Below are positions 11,191 to 23,539 of a stretch of 64,000 nucleotides of DNA, piece by piece. The notes beneath the pieces are model-generated. The model made no database searches. It saw only the letters and a program-made list of their open reading frames with translations, and was not told where the DNA came from. The first letter of the stretch is position 1; each line of letters opens with the position of its first letter. Both the position numbers and the translations under genes were made by a program. The DNA comes from Ganoderma boninense. Its lineage: Eukaryota > Basidiomycota > Agaricomycetes > Polyporales > Polyporaceae. The stretch lies in the NCBI GenBank assembly GCA_002900995.3, contig CM035304.1, positions 4,094,363-4,158,362 of the forward strand, in the 5' to 3' direction.

Positions 11191-13840
11191 CTAATACGAG
11201 CAGTGCGGAATCCTGTAGGATGGCAAAAGGCTGAGATGAGATGGAATACAGAGAATTATGAGGATAATGAACGCATCGTTCAGACCTCCCTCGCGCTTGC
11301 GCTTGGCTTCGTCGTCGACGACGAACAGTCCGCAGTCAAGATACTCACGGACATAGCGAGCACCACCCTGGGCAGTTGTCGAAAGGGCGCACGGCAGGTT
11401 CGAGGAGGTGACGTAGTGTGTTGAACTCGTTCGGTCGGGTCGCAATGGGCAGATGAGAATCGAGGAAGGCATGCAGGTCCGCGAGGAAGCCTGTGGCGCC
11501 ATAGCTAGTCTCGAGTTCAACACACGAGATTTTGTCTAGCAGATGGAGAGAGAGGAAGATCGTAAGCACGATGGACGTTGGAGTTGAGAAGCGACTTGCC
11601 GTAGGCGTCTTGAAGCCAGCCTCTGAATCGGCGTCATCGTCGTCGCTTGGCGGAGACACGCACCGGGGTGAGCGCTTGTGAGTATCTCTTCGTTCCAATC
11701 TCCTCGTTGGTCCTCACCAGACTCGCTACCTGATCGGTCTCCCTCTCTACCTCCAAGGACACAAGAGATGTAGCAGCCATGTCGCATCAGCGCCTCTTGA
11801 ATTTGCAACCAGGTCGTCATCTGGACGATGTGTTCATTGCGGCTGCTCGCTGAGTCGGTATGGGTTCTTGGCGTCGTCGATGTGGAGGCGTTCTGATGTT
11901 TCTGTATTCAGGCCATCAAGACAGCCAAGGTATGAGATGGCTTCAATATAGTGTATAAGTGCATGGAGATTAGGTATGTTGCAGTGTTCGCGTATTCCGA
12001 GCTCAATGAAGGTGTCCTTGCGGAGGTATAAGTTACGGAGACCGTCGCCATCCGTCGCAGTGTCGTATCTGAGTGGACACGGTAGTGTGCAGGATAGACG
12101 AAGTTAGAGTCCCTTGACGGCTGCGACTCAATACGACCAACGAGGAGGCCGAGGAGAACCTTCTTCGCCGCGCCTCTCCCACTGACTGAGGACGGAGATC
12201 CCGTTCTTGAAGTGGCGAAGTCCGTGGTATTGCGACAGCGATGCGAATCGGCTGTCGAGCTCCGTCTTGCCTACGAGTTTGCTGATCCATGTCACCAGGT
12301 GTTCTTTTATTACACCCTTGTGGAGCTGGAGGATGTCGGGAGTGATGGTCGCGAAGATGTCCGTGTGAGGAGACTCGACCCGGAACCGTTGAGGTAGGGG
12401 GCTGCAGGCCATATTCGTCGAAGTCGGGTACGTCCTCGCCTGCGGTCGCGCGTGTTATGATGTTGAGCGAGATCGTTTAATTACGCAGTGAGCAGGGATT
12501 TTCGTCGCCACGCTTGTCCGGCGGAACAACGAACTGTGGACACCTATTTTCCTGACAGCAAGTGATCAAGCATTGCTCCGGATGGTCCGCAACGTATGCA
12601 GCGAGGATAGGATAGACCCCGCCGAATTGAGCCGTCTGCGCAAGTAATGGGAACACCGCGCTTACCAGCCTCAATGAGTGGAGCATGGAGGGGTTTCATG
12701 CACGCGTGGAAGAGCCGCTGTTGAGCCTCGGAACGGGCGGCGTCTGTGAAGCATGCAAGCTTCGCAACAGGGATGTAGCCGAACAACACGGACGCATGCA
12801 TGGACGGTTTGCGGCGAACATCCTTGCCGATGTTGCGCGATGGTGAGGTAGACAGGCCAAGCAGCTTTGTCACCCCCCGAAGGACCGATAATTTCGCTTT
12901 GTCGGAGGAGAGGATCACGGCTGCGACGGTGGCGCCTTTGGGAAGGCGTTTCTGGACACAGTCTACTCGGAAGGTACGCACCTGAATATTCCACCATCAG
13001 TCGTCAGTGTTCATCTCGCTGTAGTATCGCTGACCATCCTACTTGACACGCAGAGGTTCATAGACGATGATGTCCTTGAAGACAGGGTTCCCAATGAGGT
13101 CGCGGATGCACTCGACGGGATCACGCTGCTATAGATCCAGTTCCTAGGCGAGTAGTTCCCCTCTCGGGTCTTCGCAATCACCAGTTATGTCGACGACATT
13201 TGCAGTGCCATCGCGGACCCACAGGTAGCACATCGACTTTCCTCAACGTGACAAGCTTGTTTTGTTTTTGAAGCTTGGCTTTGTGACAGTTCGTGTCTGC
13301 GTCAATCAATGCGGTGAGACTCCTCGGATACCTAGGCCGTGACTCTGCCTTACTCACGATCCCGAGTTTCAGATACTCATCTGCTCCTGACATTGGTCCG
13401 ACGCATCAACCACTTCGCGAGTCCTCACTCCTTTTGGGCTTTGAACGGCGCCTACTACAGCCCTTTCATTGATTGTTGGCTCCTCCCGGATATCACTGAG
13501 GACTGTGACTGTGGCCACTTCTCGAGGATACCGCTTGTGCGTCCAGGAGTTCTCGTCGGTGTTATCCTCGACTTCTTCCATCGTGACCGTTCGACGTTTG
13601 GGTACGTTTTTGTCGGATGATTCAATGGGCTGAGATGAGGGCTGATCGTAGTCGATAGTTGGCCAATGGAGGAGAGTGTCCGGACTGCGCTCACGGGGAG
13701 CAGGATAGGAGGATGGGAGGGGTCTGGCGGGGGCGGGAGCACGGTCTGTGGGGAAGAAAGACAATCGAGACAGGCGCTGATGCGCTGGTTATTCACCTTT
13801 CGGTTGTTGGGGCCCGTACGTTGAACAAGGCCCTGCATCC
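11190..13840 (-). mobile_element. Plavaka transposon, copy 2 (decayed, near full length)
   Basis: Minus-strand Plavaka transposase relic of a subfamily different from copy 1. In order from 13840: Pro-rich linker, VTMEEVEDNTDENSWT, ADEYLKLGIV, DPVECIRDLIGNPVF, WWNIQ plus a GTGCGT donor near 12983, [84 protein letters not shown], then FIELGIREHCNIPNLHALIH, TETSERLHIDDAKNPYR and VELETSYGATGFLADLHAFL. At least eight frame changes or stops interrupt it (near 13120, 13010, 12660, 12476, 12410, 12140, 11850). The SDKAKL motif replaces SDKTQL. It is older than copy 1. Confidence 0.85.
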
Positions 13841-13969
13841 CTTACAGCGTAAGTCAGCCATTTCCGTCCGAAGGCCAATCGATCATCGGCGCTTCTTCTA
13901 TCTCCTTTCCTTCGCAACCACCACCATCCTCTCGAGCCCGCCGGGTCCTCTGACTTCTCGATGTGGGCG

Positions 13970-14437
13970 ATGACTGAAAGATTGAGAGAGGAAGAAGAAG
14001 GCGAGTACATACCAGTCCTCGACACTACTTCGCGCTGATACTGACGAAGAAAACTTAAGGGAGCCCGATGAAGCGGCTGCAGACCTGATTTCTTCCAAGC
14101 GCAAATGGGCTGAGAGACAAGGAGAACCATGAAGGCTAGAAAGGGAAGGCAACGCCTCAGTACGGACGGTTATTTGCTCAGCTTCTTATTGTCGCTTGTT
14201 ATCTGCGCTGCTGACGTGCATTGCAAGCGAAAAAGTTCAACATCACATCGCCTTCAACCAATCAGACAGTGGTAAAGGGCACGCTGCTCAACCTGCGGGC
14301 TCGTAAACGTGGATGGCCTCCTTTGAGAAACCAGACCGTCAGCATGATCCGCGGAGTTCAGCATGCGGTTATGACGTATGACGGCTGGACATCGCCATGG
14401 CCAGGGTTCAAGCACTACGCCAGTGAGCAGGATTAAT
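13970..14437 (+). pseudogene. gene relic ending in a conserved GWPP/YDGWTSPWPG block
   Basis: The ATG near 13971 opens MTERLREEEEGEYIPVLDTT. After a frame change near 14035 comes RADTDEENLREPDEAAADLI and then a stop near 14128. A separate block from about 14225 reads KFNITSPSTNQTVVKGTLLN, RGWPPLRNQTVSMIRG and TYDGWTSPWPGFKHYASEQD before TAA at 14434. The last block is like the C-terminal part of an uncharacterised agaricomycete protein family that I recall only by its GWPP and YDGWTSPWPG motifs. No function is known to me. The frame break suggests a pseudogene or unrecognised introns. Confidence 0.4.
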
Positions 14438-14837
14438 TTTTATTTTTAATTAAGATAACTCATGAATCTCACAAGCTTACTCCAGAGAAAGCGGCTCAAT
14501 TCGCTGATCTCTGTAACATCGGCACCCGGTGCGATGGAGGTCACTCGCAGGGACAGGGAATATGGCTGTGGCACGGCCGATGATGTCGGCGAGATCATGA
14601 ACTTGCTGGTAATGCAAAAACCGCAGGAAGAAACTCACCCAATGATGTCGTCACGAACATGATGAATCGTCCGTCTCACCTCCATCGACCGAGCATCAAT
14701 CAACTGTTGTGCACGTAGCTAAATAAGCTAGTGGTCGTCAGCATGACGCGGATACTCCTTTTGACTCCAAGATGAGCGGAGGGCAGCATGAAACTTCGCG
14801 GGCGGCCTCTGGCGAACGCTAACTGATCCTTGACCTT

Positions 14838-15420
14838 TTTCCAGCATGATGCCTTCCGCAGCACCAACCAACGGCCGCGCCCTCACCCCCGAATCCGCCC
14901 GCGACGAACCGCCCGTCTCTACGACTTTGTCACCGACGCCTTTGGACGACAAACCATTTTAATTTATCCGCATCGGGGATTTCGAGATGGCGGTTGGCGC
15001 CATGACCAGTTTTCGAAGTGGTCAGTCTTGTTCTATTTCCAAGTGGAAAACTCGGACGCTTGATACAGAAATTCTTTTCCGGACGAAATCCAGCGTGTGG
15101 AAGGGTGGCTCCGCGACGCGCCAGCTCAACCGCGGTTGAGAGGACTATCCCTTTTCCGAGTGGGCGACTTCTGACATGCAAGCTCGACTTCGCATTCGCC
15201 AGATAGACTACCGCGTGGCACAGGCCGCCGAAGACTGCAAGGCCGCCCTGCGCATGCAGCTCGAACAGATCGGCAATCCTTCTGTCGCTTGGCAATCCGA
15301 GGTTGACCGTCTAGTCAGCTTCTTGTGCGGCTTTCGGGAGACCGTCCTTTCCGATTTGAAGTCCTCGAGAGTATGCCGGAACTTGTTGATCAGGACCCCT
15401 ACGAGGATGACTACGACCTG
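14838..15420 (+). repeat. dispersed repeat family A copy: MPSAAPTNG gene relic
   Basis: Begins with MPSAAPTNGRALTPESARDE at about 14847, almost the same as the start at 57687. Both then share a coding frame PDE-(I/M)-(Q/E)-RVE-x-WLR (15080 and 57970), LRIRQI near the middle, and SEVDRLVSFLCGFRETVLSD here against PEVDRLDSFLCGFLEVVLSD in the other copy. Differences between the copies fall mainly in third codon positions in this frame, so it once encoded a protein. This copy has a stop after DDKPF and a frameshift in the first exon. Function unknown; I recognise no domain. Confidence 0.6.
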
Positions 15421-16410
15421 TGATGGACGGCGTGGTCGCACGGAAACGTCTCGAGGTGAGTGCTACAGCTTCTTCCTTCTACTTATTCTTTCTTCCTTCG
15501 TCATGTCCGCCCGCAGCCGTAGTCTTAAAGGCCCGCTTCGCGCCACCCCCTGCTCCTCAGTGTCGTCATCCCCATCGTCGTCCTTCCGCCACCGTGCAAT
15601 TCCTCGACCTCTTCAACCGCGCAGAACTCCTCGACTTTGTCGAGAGCGCCATCCAGTCTCTCGATAACCCTTCTCCGTCTCCGGTGGCCAACGGCGTCGT
15701 CTCCTCGACTACTTCGGAGGCCGCCGCGAGCACACACACTCAGCCTCACTCCTCCCCCCCGATACTGTCTTGCTCCTGCAACAGTTCCTCGCGAAGGTCG
15801 CCAGTTGCTCGCCCATCGCCCCTTGTCCCGACGACCTCTTCGTCCGGTTTCGCCGTGTCCTCACCACTCTCCTCGAATATGGGTGCCTTTCTCCCTCACA
15901 CCTCCATTCTTTCGACGTCGACTACTCCTTCATGACTCGCGTTCGAGGCTCGCGCTTCAGCGCCGACCGTCATAACACCGCGCTTGCTGAATTGGATGAC
16001 GCGCGAAGCGTGCTGCGCGACGCTCAAACTCAACATGAGCATACGTCCGCTCCGTCATCACGCTCAAGTATTCGATCAGAAGCGCTGGCTCACACCGATC
16101 TTCACCAGGCGCGCGAACCAAGGCGCCCAGGAGCGTGCGTGATCTTCTTTTATTTATTTTCATTCATCTCTTCTGTACTAACGCTCTCGCCGATCCTTCG
16201 CAGTCGAGACCATCATCCTCCATGGGGTGTACTGGGGAACCAAGGAAGAGCCGCCGCTTATCGAGAGACCTTTGCTCCTGCGGGAGTTCCAGGGTCTAGA
16301 CTTTCGCGCGCGCATGCGCACGCACGCTCACAATCGCGCTCGGGCGCAGGACCACGGAGGCAGGGTCCTCGGGTTCTCGCCATCCTGGTTCGGGAGCCTG
16401 AAATAAGATG
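15420..16410 (+). CDS. unrecognised coding stretch, probably later exons of the family A gene
   Basis: Two overlapping frames look coding: a Ser/Pro-rich segment containing NRAELLDFVESAIQSLDN (15617 on), then VLLLQQFLAKVASCSPIAPC, LFVRFRRVLTTLLEYGCLSP and AELDDARSVLRDAQTQHEHT (15765-16130). A probable donor follows the GAGCGTGCGT near 16130 and a weaker exon lies at 16200-16410. The segment has leucine-heptad character in part and may be helical. It follows the family A relic on the same strand, so it may be its continuation. Not recognised; splice sites not fixed. Confidence 0.35.
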
Positions 16411-16548
16411 AATAAAATGTATCGTTTTCCGTTTTGTGAAAGATGAAGTCACGGAACGGCAAGGAGGCAAGCATGTACGATGGGAACCCAAAGGCTCCAT
16501 CCCTCCAACTGAAAAATGAACCGTCTTCGGTCACGAAGAAGGGTTTAG

Positions 16549-16850
16549 CTAAGCATCTTTGGCGTCGTGTTTATGAAGTCGAACGCGCCATCGTCTTCTT
16601 CTGTTGACTTCGAGTTCGCATATGCGCCGTGAATCTACGTCCAGATCCGCGCTTATGAACTGGATGAAGTCTTTTCTTGCCAAGTAAGGCAGCACCCGAA
16701 ACGCCGCAATAGTACGGCCAAAGACCGCGCCGTCTCCAGCAGGATGACCATGTACGCGCCACCCCCGTTGCACGAGAAGACAAGATATGGTCCAAGGTAG
16801 CGCGGGCGCATCTCCGCATTAAGTGATTTCTCCACCGGCTTCAACGCGGT
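16549..16850 (-). mobile_element. Ty3/Gypsy-type retrotransposon, C-terminal tail of Pol
   Basis: On the minus strand EKSLNAEMRPRYLGPYLVFS, GGGAYMVI and, after a one-base frame change near 16735, GAVFGRTIAAFRVLPYLARK match the chromodomain-type tail after integrase in Ty3/Gypsy elements (pattern: K-x-RP-Y-GP--V, GG-Y-V-ELDG, PIAAFRVIPY-AR). Nothing recognisable of reverse transcriptase or integrase core precedes it within the window. A truncated, inactive fragment of about 300 bp. Confidence 0.65.
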
Positions 16851-18060
16851 CCACGTACGAGAACGCTTGAGTGCGCCATTGGCCCTCACTCCAGTCCTCG
16901 AACACCCGACGCCCTCGCCTTCTTCGGCGGTCAGTGTGTTCTGCTGGTTTTTCAGTAGTCCTTCGGCACCGTACTCATCAGTGGGCCCCCGCGCACGTCC
17001 TCTTGAACTCCTTCGTGCCTTCTTCGAGCTGGAGCCGTCCCGCTCGGGCTTCATCGACTCGTAGTTCCACACAAAGGGGGAGCCCGTGGGCTCGTTCCTG
17101 TCCGGCGTGGCCCCGGGCTCGTGGTGCGCGGAAGTGCTTATATGCACCTTCCCCTACAATGGTGTTCCTAAATCTTCGCAGACGGCACCTTTCTCGCAAC
17201 GCGACCGACCTCAGGCTACAAGAGCCGACTCCCACCCACCGCATCGTCAAACGCAGCGGCTTGGGAGTTACGAGTCGGTGCGTTGTCCATGTAAAAGTCG
17301 AGTGCCCCGAGCTCCGCAGGCGTTGTGGGAACGGCGCGTCTGTGGAGAACAGCGAAAGGTCGCCGAGAAGCGAAATCTGCCCCACGGCGGTGGCGGGGTT
17401 GCTTAAGTTGCACAGAGCGCATAGGGGATGTAGAGAACGTACGTCTCTGGCATCCCAGGAAGGGAGGGACTCGGGGACACGAGGAGAATCAGGACCTGGT
17501 ATCGAGCGTCGAAGTGGGCCTGAACGTTCCCTTTCCGGAGCGATGGAGAAGTCGCTCACGGAGACGGGGAATACAACCGCGTGGGCGATATGAGCACTAC
17601 GCCATCTGGATGTTGAATATCGTGGAGGCAAGAGGTACCCGTGGACAAGCTGATAGGGCAAAAAGAAGGAAAGAACTCACAAGACGATTGTGAAGACGAC
17701 GATTTGCTCGTGGTCGCCCATCGTCGCTCAACTGTTCTGCGTTAAGGCGACGAGAGGAGAAGAGGTAACTCCTCTTTCACGGACGCGCAAGCGTCGGCCC
17801 CAGCCCTGCACTGGCCACCCTGCTCCTCTTTGGCGGCACGGGAAGCGTCTCGGCCTCTGAACCTCTGCCCTGACCCGTACCCTTGACACGAGCTCGAGCT
17901 CTCTGACCGCGACGCTTCTCCTTCTGGGTCTCATCATTTCCAGACTTTCTCCCTGCATTCTCGCTGCACTCCCCCTTCTGAACCTCGACCTGAATAAATG
18001 GGTTAGCAACGTCAAGACAGGGATATTCGGCCATGAGCTCGTCGTATATCCAGTCCTAGA
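16850..18060 (-). other. unassigned stretch with coding-like minus-strand pieces
   Basis: Coding-like minus-strand pieces include a basic segment (KEKRRGQRARARVKGTGQGR, near 17900) and PCLDVANPFIQVE (near 18010) before a GTCGAGG. Plus- and minus-strand frames of 17000-17660 are both long because the DNA is GC-rich, and neither has a motif I recognise. No gene model is proposed. Confidence 0.25.
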
Positions 18061-18295
18061 CCTTGAGGACTGGGTCGTTGCACCCGGACATGAGAGTGAA
18101 TGCTTGGAGCGAGGGTGTGGTTCTTAATCACTTCACGGACATCCCGATACCAGACTTCGTAGGACTGCTTCATCCAGCTCGGGATGTCATTGGAAGGAGA
18201 GTCAGCATCTTAGTGAGTGATTTTGAAGCGGGCCCATTGTACTTCGTCGAGAGATGTCGAGTCGATAACACTCTTCAAGATTCGGACTCGGAGTG
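18060..18295 (-). mobile_element. possible Plavaka-like fragment at the assembly gap
   Basis: Minus-strand PSWMKQSYEVWYRDVREVIK (about 18140-18200) resembles the PPWM--Y-VWFRDPR-V--NML segment of another Plavaka subfamily. A second frame reads MSGCNDPVLK and DWIYDELMAEYPCLDVANPF. No SDKT core follows. The fragment runs into the gap at 18296, so the rest may be missing from the assembly. Confidence 0.35.
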
Positions 18296-18395
18296 NNNNN
18301 NNNNNNNNNNNNNNNNNNNNNNNNNNNNNNNNNNNNNNNNNNNNNNNNNNNNNNNNNNNNNNNNNNNNNNNNNNNNNNNNNNNNNNNNNNNNNNN
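18296..18395. other. assembly gap (100 N)
   Basis: Exactly 100 N, the usual placeholder for a gap of unknown size. Real content may be much longer. It separates a transposase-like fragment from leucine-rich-like sequence, so the two flanks need not be neighbours. Confidence 0.98.
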
Positions 18396-19440
18396 GCCTC
18401 TCCGCGGCGCTGCACAACTGTCCAAAAATTGAGGAACTTCTTGTTCTCTGGAATTTTGTGCCAGGTGACGGGCATTGAAGGAGCCCCTTTGCAGGCCCTA
18501 GATATCATCTACGTCCCACGGCACTCCCCGAGTTTCTTCAGCCACGTCGTGGACGATGTCCCCTGCCACTGCTAGCCTGCCCTCCGCTGCCTCGCGTTCA
18601 CCAGCCTCTGGTGCACCCCTTCACGATGCCGCCACCTTCCTCCTTGCGCTCCCCACCTTGGAACTCACCCACCTCGACGTTGCGTCCGGCAGTGGGCCCG
18701 GGGGTGGAGCGGGGGTACTCACGAGGTTCCAGTCCCCCCTCATTTCCTCCCGCGCCCGCGCATGCTCAAGGCGTGCCACGGCGGCCGTCCACTCAAGAAA
18801 GGTGTGAAATTGAGCGGGGTCCGCAGCGCGCGACCGCGCATATCCGGAAAACCTGAGGGCGGATACACAAGTAAGGAGGTTAGAGCTTCCGGGGTGGAGC
18901 GGGATGGAGGAGGTGCGGTGGCTGGCGGAGTGCGTCCTGAAGCTGATCTGGCTTCTCCCCGGTAGGCGGGGTGATGCTGGCTCCAGGTGAGGAACACGAA
19001 CGCGAACACGAACATGAATATGTCGGGATCGGGCAGGGGGCAGGGAGGCAGGGAGAGGATGGCAAGCATTCCGTGCGCATCGCCACAGACTTCGGGAGTT
19101 CCTGTTGTTATGTAATGCTTTGTTCGTGAAAACCGTGTGAATAGGATGGATGGATAGGTCGCGTGGGCGAACGTGCTGGCGCAGGTGCCCGAGCTGACGT
19201 TCTTACACCGGGTCGGGTTCATCTACGAGGTCGCGAGCACCACAATTCAGGACGGCCGAGCGGAACCGGGTGTGTAAGAACGAGCTAGCGGGTCCGCGTC
19301 GATGCTCGCGTGGAAGTACCCGAAGCTGGGCCGTCTGGACCACTGCAAGGTCATCGTACCCACTCGCAACACGGAGCTAGTCAGAGATGAAGTCAAAAAA
19401 GACGTTAAAAGTGCGAGTGTATGGATAAATGGACCACTGA
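18396..19440 (+). pseudogene. leucine-rich/F-box-type gene relic, truncated by gap
   Basis: From the gap edge: LSAALHNCPKIEELLVLWNF, then a frame change and APLQALDIIYVPRHSPSFFS, VDDVPATA..., LHDAATFLLALPTLELTHLD, and from 19170 LAQVPELTFLHRVGFIYEVA and AWKYPKLGRLDHCKVIVPTR. The repeated L--CP-IE-L, LP-LE-L--LD and YPKL-RLD patterns are those of fungal F-box-associated leucine-rich proteins. At least two frame changes and a stop (after EPGV near 19262) interrupt it. Introns may explain part of this (donor-like GTACTCACG near 18713). Confidence 0.4.
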
Positions 19441-20440
19441 GCTGTAGCTGGTAGCAAGCCTGGATTGGGACGGAGACGATTGTCAGTGTTGCAGGCTATT
19501 AAGGGACCTAATGTACTGTACTTACTTAGACTACGACGCGACAAGACTGCCCGTCGCAAGGGAAGCTATGCTTTCTGCAAAATGAACACAACAGGGGAGG
19601 GCTAGATTTGCGCTTAGGAAGCGTGCGTAGTCACGGCACCAACCTGAACATGAGATCGATGCCGTTCCTGGCAGGGAGCGGAATTTGGTACAGGGATGCT
19701 GGCTGGCGGTGAAGCAAGTCGCATGCTAGCGCTCGATATTCAAGGCTGCGGCCAAGGAGCGGTCTCGATAATGGCTGTTCCGATTTCTGGAGAGGAGAGA
19801 ATTCGGATGATGGTTAGGAACTGGTGGTGCGAGGAAATGCAGAACTCTGAGCAATAGATAAGCATGACGAAGATTTTTGGCGCGCTGGACAGCATTCTGA
19901 CTTGCAGTTGTCGCTGTAGCCAGCTGGGGTTGTGCTGGTGTTGGTATTCGCGGTATTAAACGCTTTACTAGAAGGACAGGACTGACGACGAAGATCAGGG
20001 CTGAATCGAATTCAACGGTGTTTACCTGCCAGTGGACCATGATGCTTGTCACCCCACGGTAGATGAATCAACTCCCCGGCCCGCTACAAACCCGGAGTCA
20101 CGAGGTACGGCAGGCGGGGCGTAGTACTACATGGAGCCTCGCCGCCGATCTACGTCAACCCCAGGAGGGGAATCATTCCCTGGCTCTTGCTGTCAACTGA
20201 TGGACGACATTATCTCCTGTCCAACGCACGCGGAGACGCATCATCAATCAGGAGTTCTCACCTCAAACATTTCTCCTTGGGGCTCTTTGCGGAGAATGAG
20301 GCTCCCAATGCAAACTGAGTGAGTCTGGCAATCCTGTCGCGCCGCAGTCGCAGTCATACGGGGATGGGGCACAATTTCGCTGGCTCGTGATGAAGATGAA
20401 CCCACAAACGACCTCGATACGAGCAGAAGTCCGAAGCAGT
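19440..20440. other. stretch without a recognised gene
   Basis: A minus-strand frame at 19726-20046 starts MVHWQVNTVEFDSALIFVV and is rich in Ala, Pro and Arg later. A GTAAACACC donor-like site directly follows HWQ. No family recognised. Otherwise nothing seen. Confidence 0.3.
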
Positions 20441-20449
20441 TAGGATGGC

Positions 20450-23400
20450 TAGAATTCAGATGAATGAACGAATACATGGGATGATCGGAGAAGGTATAGT
20501 CGTCACATAAGTCCAATACTGAGGTAGAGGTCCACCGGCGATCAACGTGTTCACCCTACATGGGGATAAGGCGACAAGAACGTAGAATCAAGCTCACTGG
20601 GATGACAGATGCGTGCACTTGGTGCTGGAAAAACGAGCGCGAGATGCGATACAGTTGGCCTGCGGGGGTGAACCATTCGACCTGCGCCAAATGGGTGTCG
20701 GATTGGTCGCGGATGGCTCGGAAATTTTGGAGATGCGGCGGGAGAGTGAATATGAGTCGTACACGGGCTACGCGATAGTCTGAAAACTCATTAGCGGGCT
20801 TCCATGCAGCGTAACCGGCGGAAAGGTAGACGCACCATGAAGAGATAACACACGGGCGCCACTGGCGGACGAGCCGCCTTGCCCTTGCGTCCGAACGAGG
20901 ACGGTATCGTAATGCGCTGGCTGCTTGCCTCGCGAAGGACTAGCACGGACCCTGTTGACCAGATTAGGTTCGTAGCGAGGGTGGTGCGAGGGTTGGACGA
21001 CGAAGAGCTGCTGGAAGACCGGATATAGCGCCGGGAGAGGGCCGGTGATAGGCGGCTGAGGGAGACGAGGAATGCGAGCAAGTGATGTTCGAAACATGGG
21101 GCGTGGAATGATCGAGCAAGATCGTAACCAGAATGGTATCCAAGGGTAGGGGTGCGACTGATTTTGTACCCTGCATTGTCATGCTGACGAAGGTATGCGG
21201 GGTAGGGGTATGGTGCGCTTGTGAACGAAGACATACCTGGCTGACCTCGCCCTCCTCATCTGAGCTGTCGTTCGCCCTCTCTTCCTCATGCTCTTCCTGG
21301 TCCTGACCTATCCCTTCTGTCCCTTTAAAGCTGAACACGCGTTCGACAATTGAAAACGGGGTTGGATCTTCATGCTCGATGGCAAGTGTCGTCGAGGTGA
21401 TCGCACTGACATGCCGTGCTCCGGTACAGTATCATCCAGTGGGGAAGGTGCGTATGCGAAGGGGAGCTCGTCGGGATAGAGAGAAGGGGGAGATGAAGCA
21501 GAGTTGGCTTGCATTCAGTGAAGGAAGGACTATTGCATGCGCACCTTTTCTCGGCGCGTCAACCACACGACCATCTGCTCAAGATACGCCCTCCTGTTGC
21601 TAGCTCGATATCCGTGCTTCGCCAGGTCGATGTGAAGATGCTCTGAGATATAAGTGCTGAGGCCGTCGCAAGCCCCAATGTTGATGATCGACTATAGGTA
21701 GTGTATGAACCAGTGGAGCTTTGTGATATTGAAGTCCGTGCGAATGCCGAGTTCGATGAAGATGTCCTTGTTGAGATGGAAGGTCGACAAGGCATCCTCG
21801 AGACGGAACAGTGAGGTGGTCGAATGGAAAGGGAGGCGGGACGAGGAGCGTCGGGGTGCATGCCGCAAATAGCGGCGGTACTCGTTTCCTGTCCACTGCG
21901 AGATGCCAGAGATACCCTTCTCGAAGATCTGAAGACCCTAGTATGGAGGCATGCGCATCATTCGGGCGTCGAGCTCGTCCTCCAGACCTATACTGAGCCA
22001 CTTGACTAGATGTCCTTGAAAACACCCTTGTCAAGCTGATGCAGGAGGTCCGAAGCGATGCACGTGAACATGTTCGTGTGCGGAAGGTCCTCCCAGAACG
22101 GTCGAGGTATGTGATGGAGCCCTCCTTCTGCGAACTGAGTCGAACTGGTTGGGTTCTGCATGGCTGCTAGCTTCCGGAACGCGGTAACAAGACAGTAGCG
22201 GGCCGCCCGAGCATCGGAAGGGACAACACATACTGGGCAGCAGTTCTCCTTGCAGCACGTAACCAGACACTGTTCTGCATGGTCGGCGAGATAAGCTGCG
22301 AGTATGGGGCAGATGTGGCGGACGGCGCCGTCCGCACAGGTGAGCTTTAACCCCTCGCGACCAGCCTTGATGAGCAGCCGAAGTGCGATTGACATGGCGT
22401 AGTGAAAGAGCCTATAGCCTTCCAGTAAACGTTCGCTGGGACGGAAATAGTGGAGCTTCGTGGCAGAGAGGTAGCCAAGCAAGGCAACAGCGCACCGTGA
22501 AGGGCATTTGGGGACATCCTTCGGGATGTTGCCAATAGTGAGGTACATCGGCCATGCTTGCTTGTCGTCGCTGAACGTCGAAAGCTGGGTCTTGTCTGAC
22601 GCCAACATGACGGGAACCACGGTTGGTCCTTCAGGTAAGAGCTTCTGCTTGAAGGATGTGTGAGCTCGGAAACCAGCCCCACAGTTCCCATTACGGGCGC
22701 ACCTGCAGTTCTCACATCCACTTTACCGAGGAAATGTCATCAAAGAACTCCTCAACGACCTTCTCGTCCTCCTCATCGTACGTCCACAAACGTTCATAAG
22801 ACGTATTGTCGTTAAACTCTGGATTGCCGACAAGGTCTGAAATAACAGCGATAGGATCCCGAACCCAGAAGTCGAGAAGCTCGATCACGGTAAGGCCGCA
22901 CTCATCGAGAGAGGTGCCATCGACGGTGATTTCGTACAGCACCCACTCGGCAAGGGGTCCAGGAAGTGACACATTTCCTTTGAGGAAAGCGGCGTTGCTG
23001 TTGGATGTTGGAACTTATTGCGGATGTTGGAACTTATCGCAAGGTCAGTACTCTGCGCGAATTGCTTCCAAAACAGACAGTGCTTACTATGCCCAGTTTC
23101 AGTAGCCTATCCGTGTATCGCTGCGTTGTGTTGCCCTCTAATCCATTGAACCAATTCTCAATCGAAGCTACTTGCGTAGGGAGCCCAGGGCGGCAGACCT
23201 GGTCAGCCCGGCGGAGCTCGAAGCGTGTGGGCTTTATAGCGAATTTATGGCCAGTATGAAGAATGTGTTTGACGAGTCGCCGTCGGGGAGCCATGTTCAA
23301 GGAGGGAGGCATGAAGGATTGTCCGAGGTAGGTGGTGTCGGTGTCAGTTACTGCAACACGGTGGGCTTGCTCGACCGTGTGAAAGTCAACTCCGAAACAC

Positions 23401-23500
23401 GCCGCCACCCGACACTGTGCCATCTCCTCCACAATCCCAACAGCAAGCTCTCGCTGAACAGCCCCGACGTGGCACTCGCCCTATTCGCGCCGCTTCGACC
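20450..23500 (-). mobile_element. Plavaka transposon, copy 3 (decayed, near full length)
   Basis: Minus-strand relic with most of the transposase. From 23400: LLKLGIVS, then DPIAVISDLVGNPEFND, MVPVMLASDKTQLSTFSDDK, AWPMYLTIGNIPKDV, CPILAAYLADHAEQCLVTCC, CPVCVVP, RPFWEDLPHTNMFTCIASDL, LHQLDKGVFKD, ISGISQWTGNEY, FIELGIRTDFNITKLHWFIH, SEHLHIDLAKHGYRASN, then the C-terminal NLVNRVRASPSRGKQPAHYD, VARVRLIFTLPPHLQNF, AQVEWFTPAGQLYR and TSTSVLDLCDDYTFSDHPMY. The core from about 22012 to 22700 is one open frame; stops and frameshifts hit at 22005, 21930, 21690 and 20600. It belongs with copy 2 and copy 5 rather than copy 1 in this core. Confidence 0.87.
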
Positions 23501-23539
23501 ATAGATCCAGGTGCGCATATGTTCTCGATGCTTCACATT

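Noticed and set aside
16871..17661. Overlapping ORFs of over 220 codons on both strands
   Set aside because: GC-rich DNA open in many frames; no domain, splice or start support on either strand.
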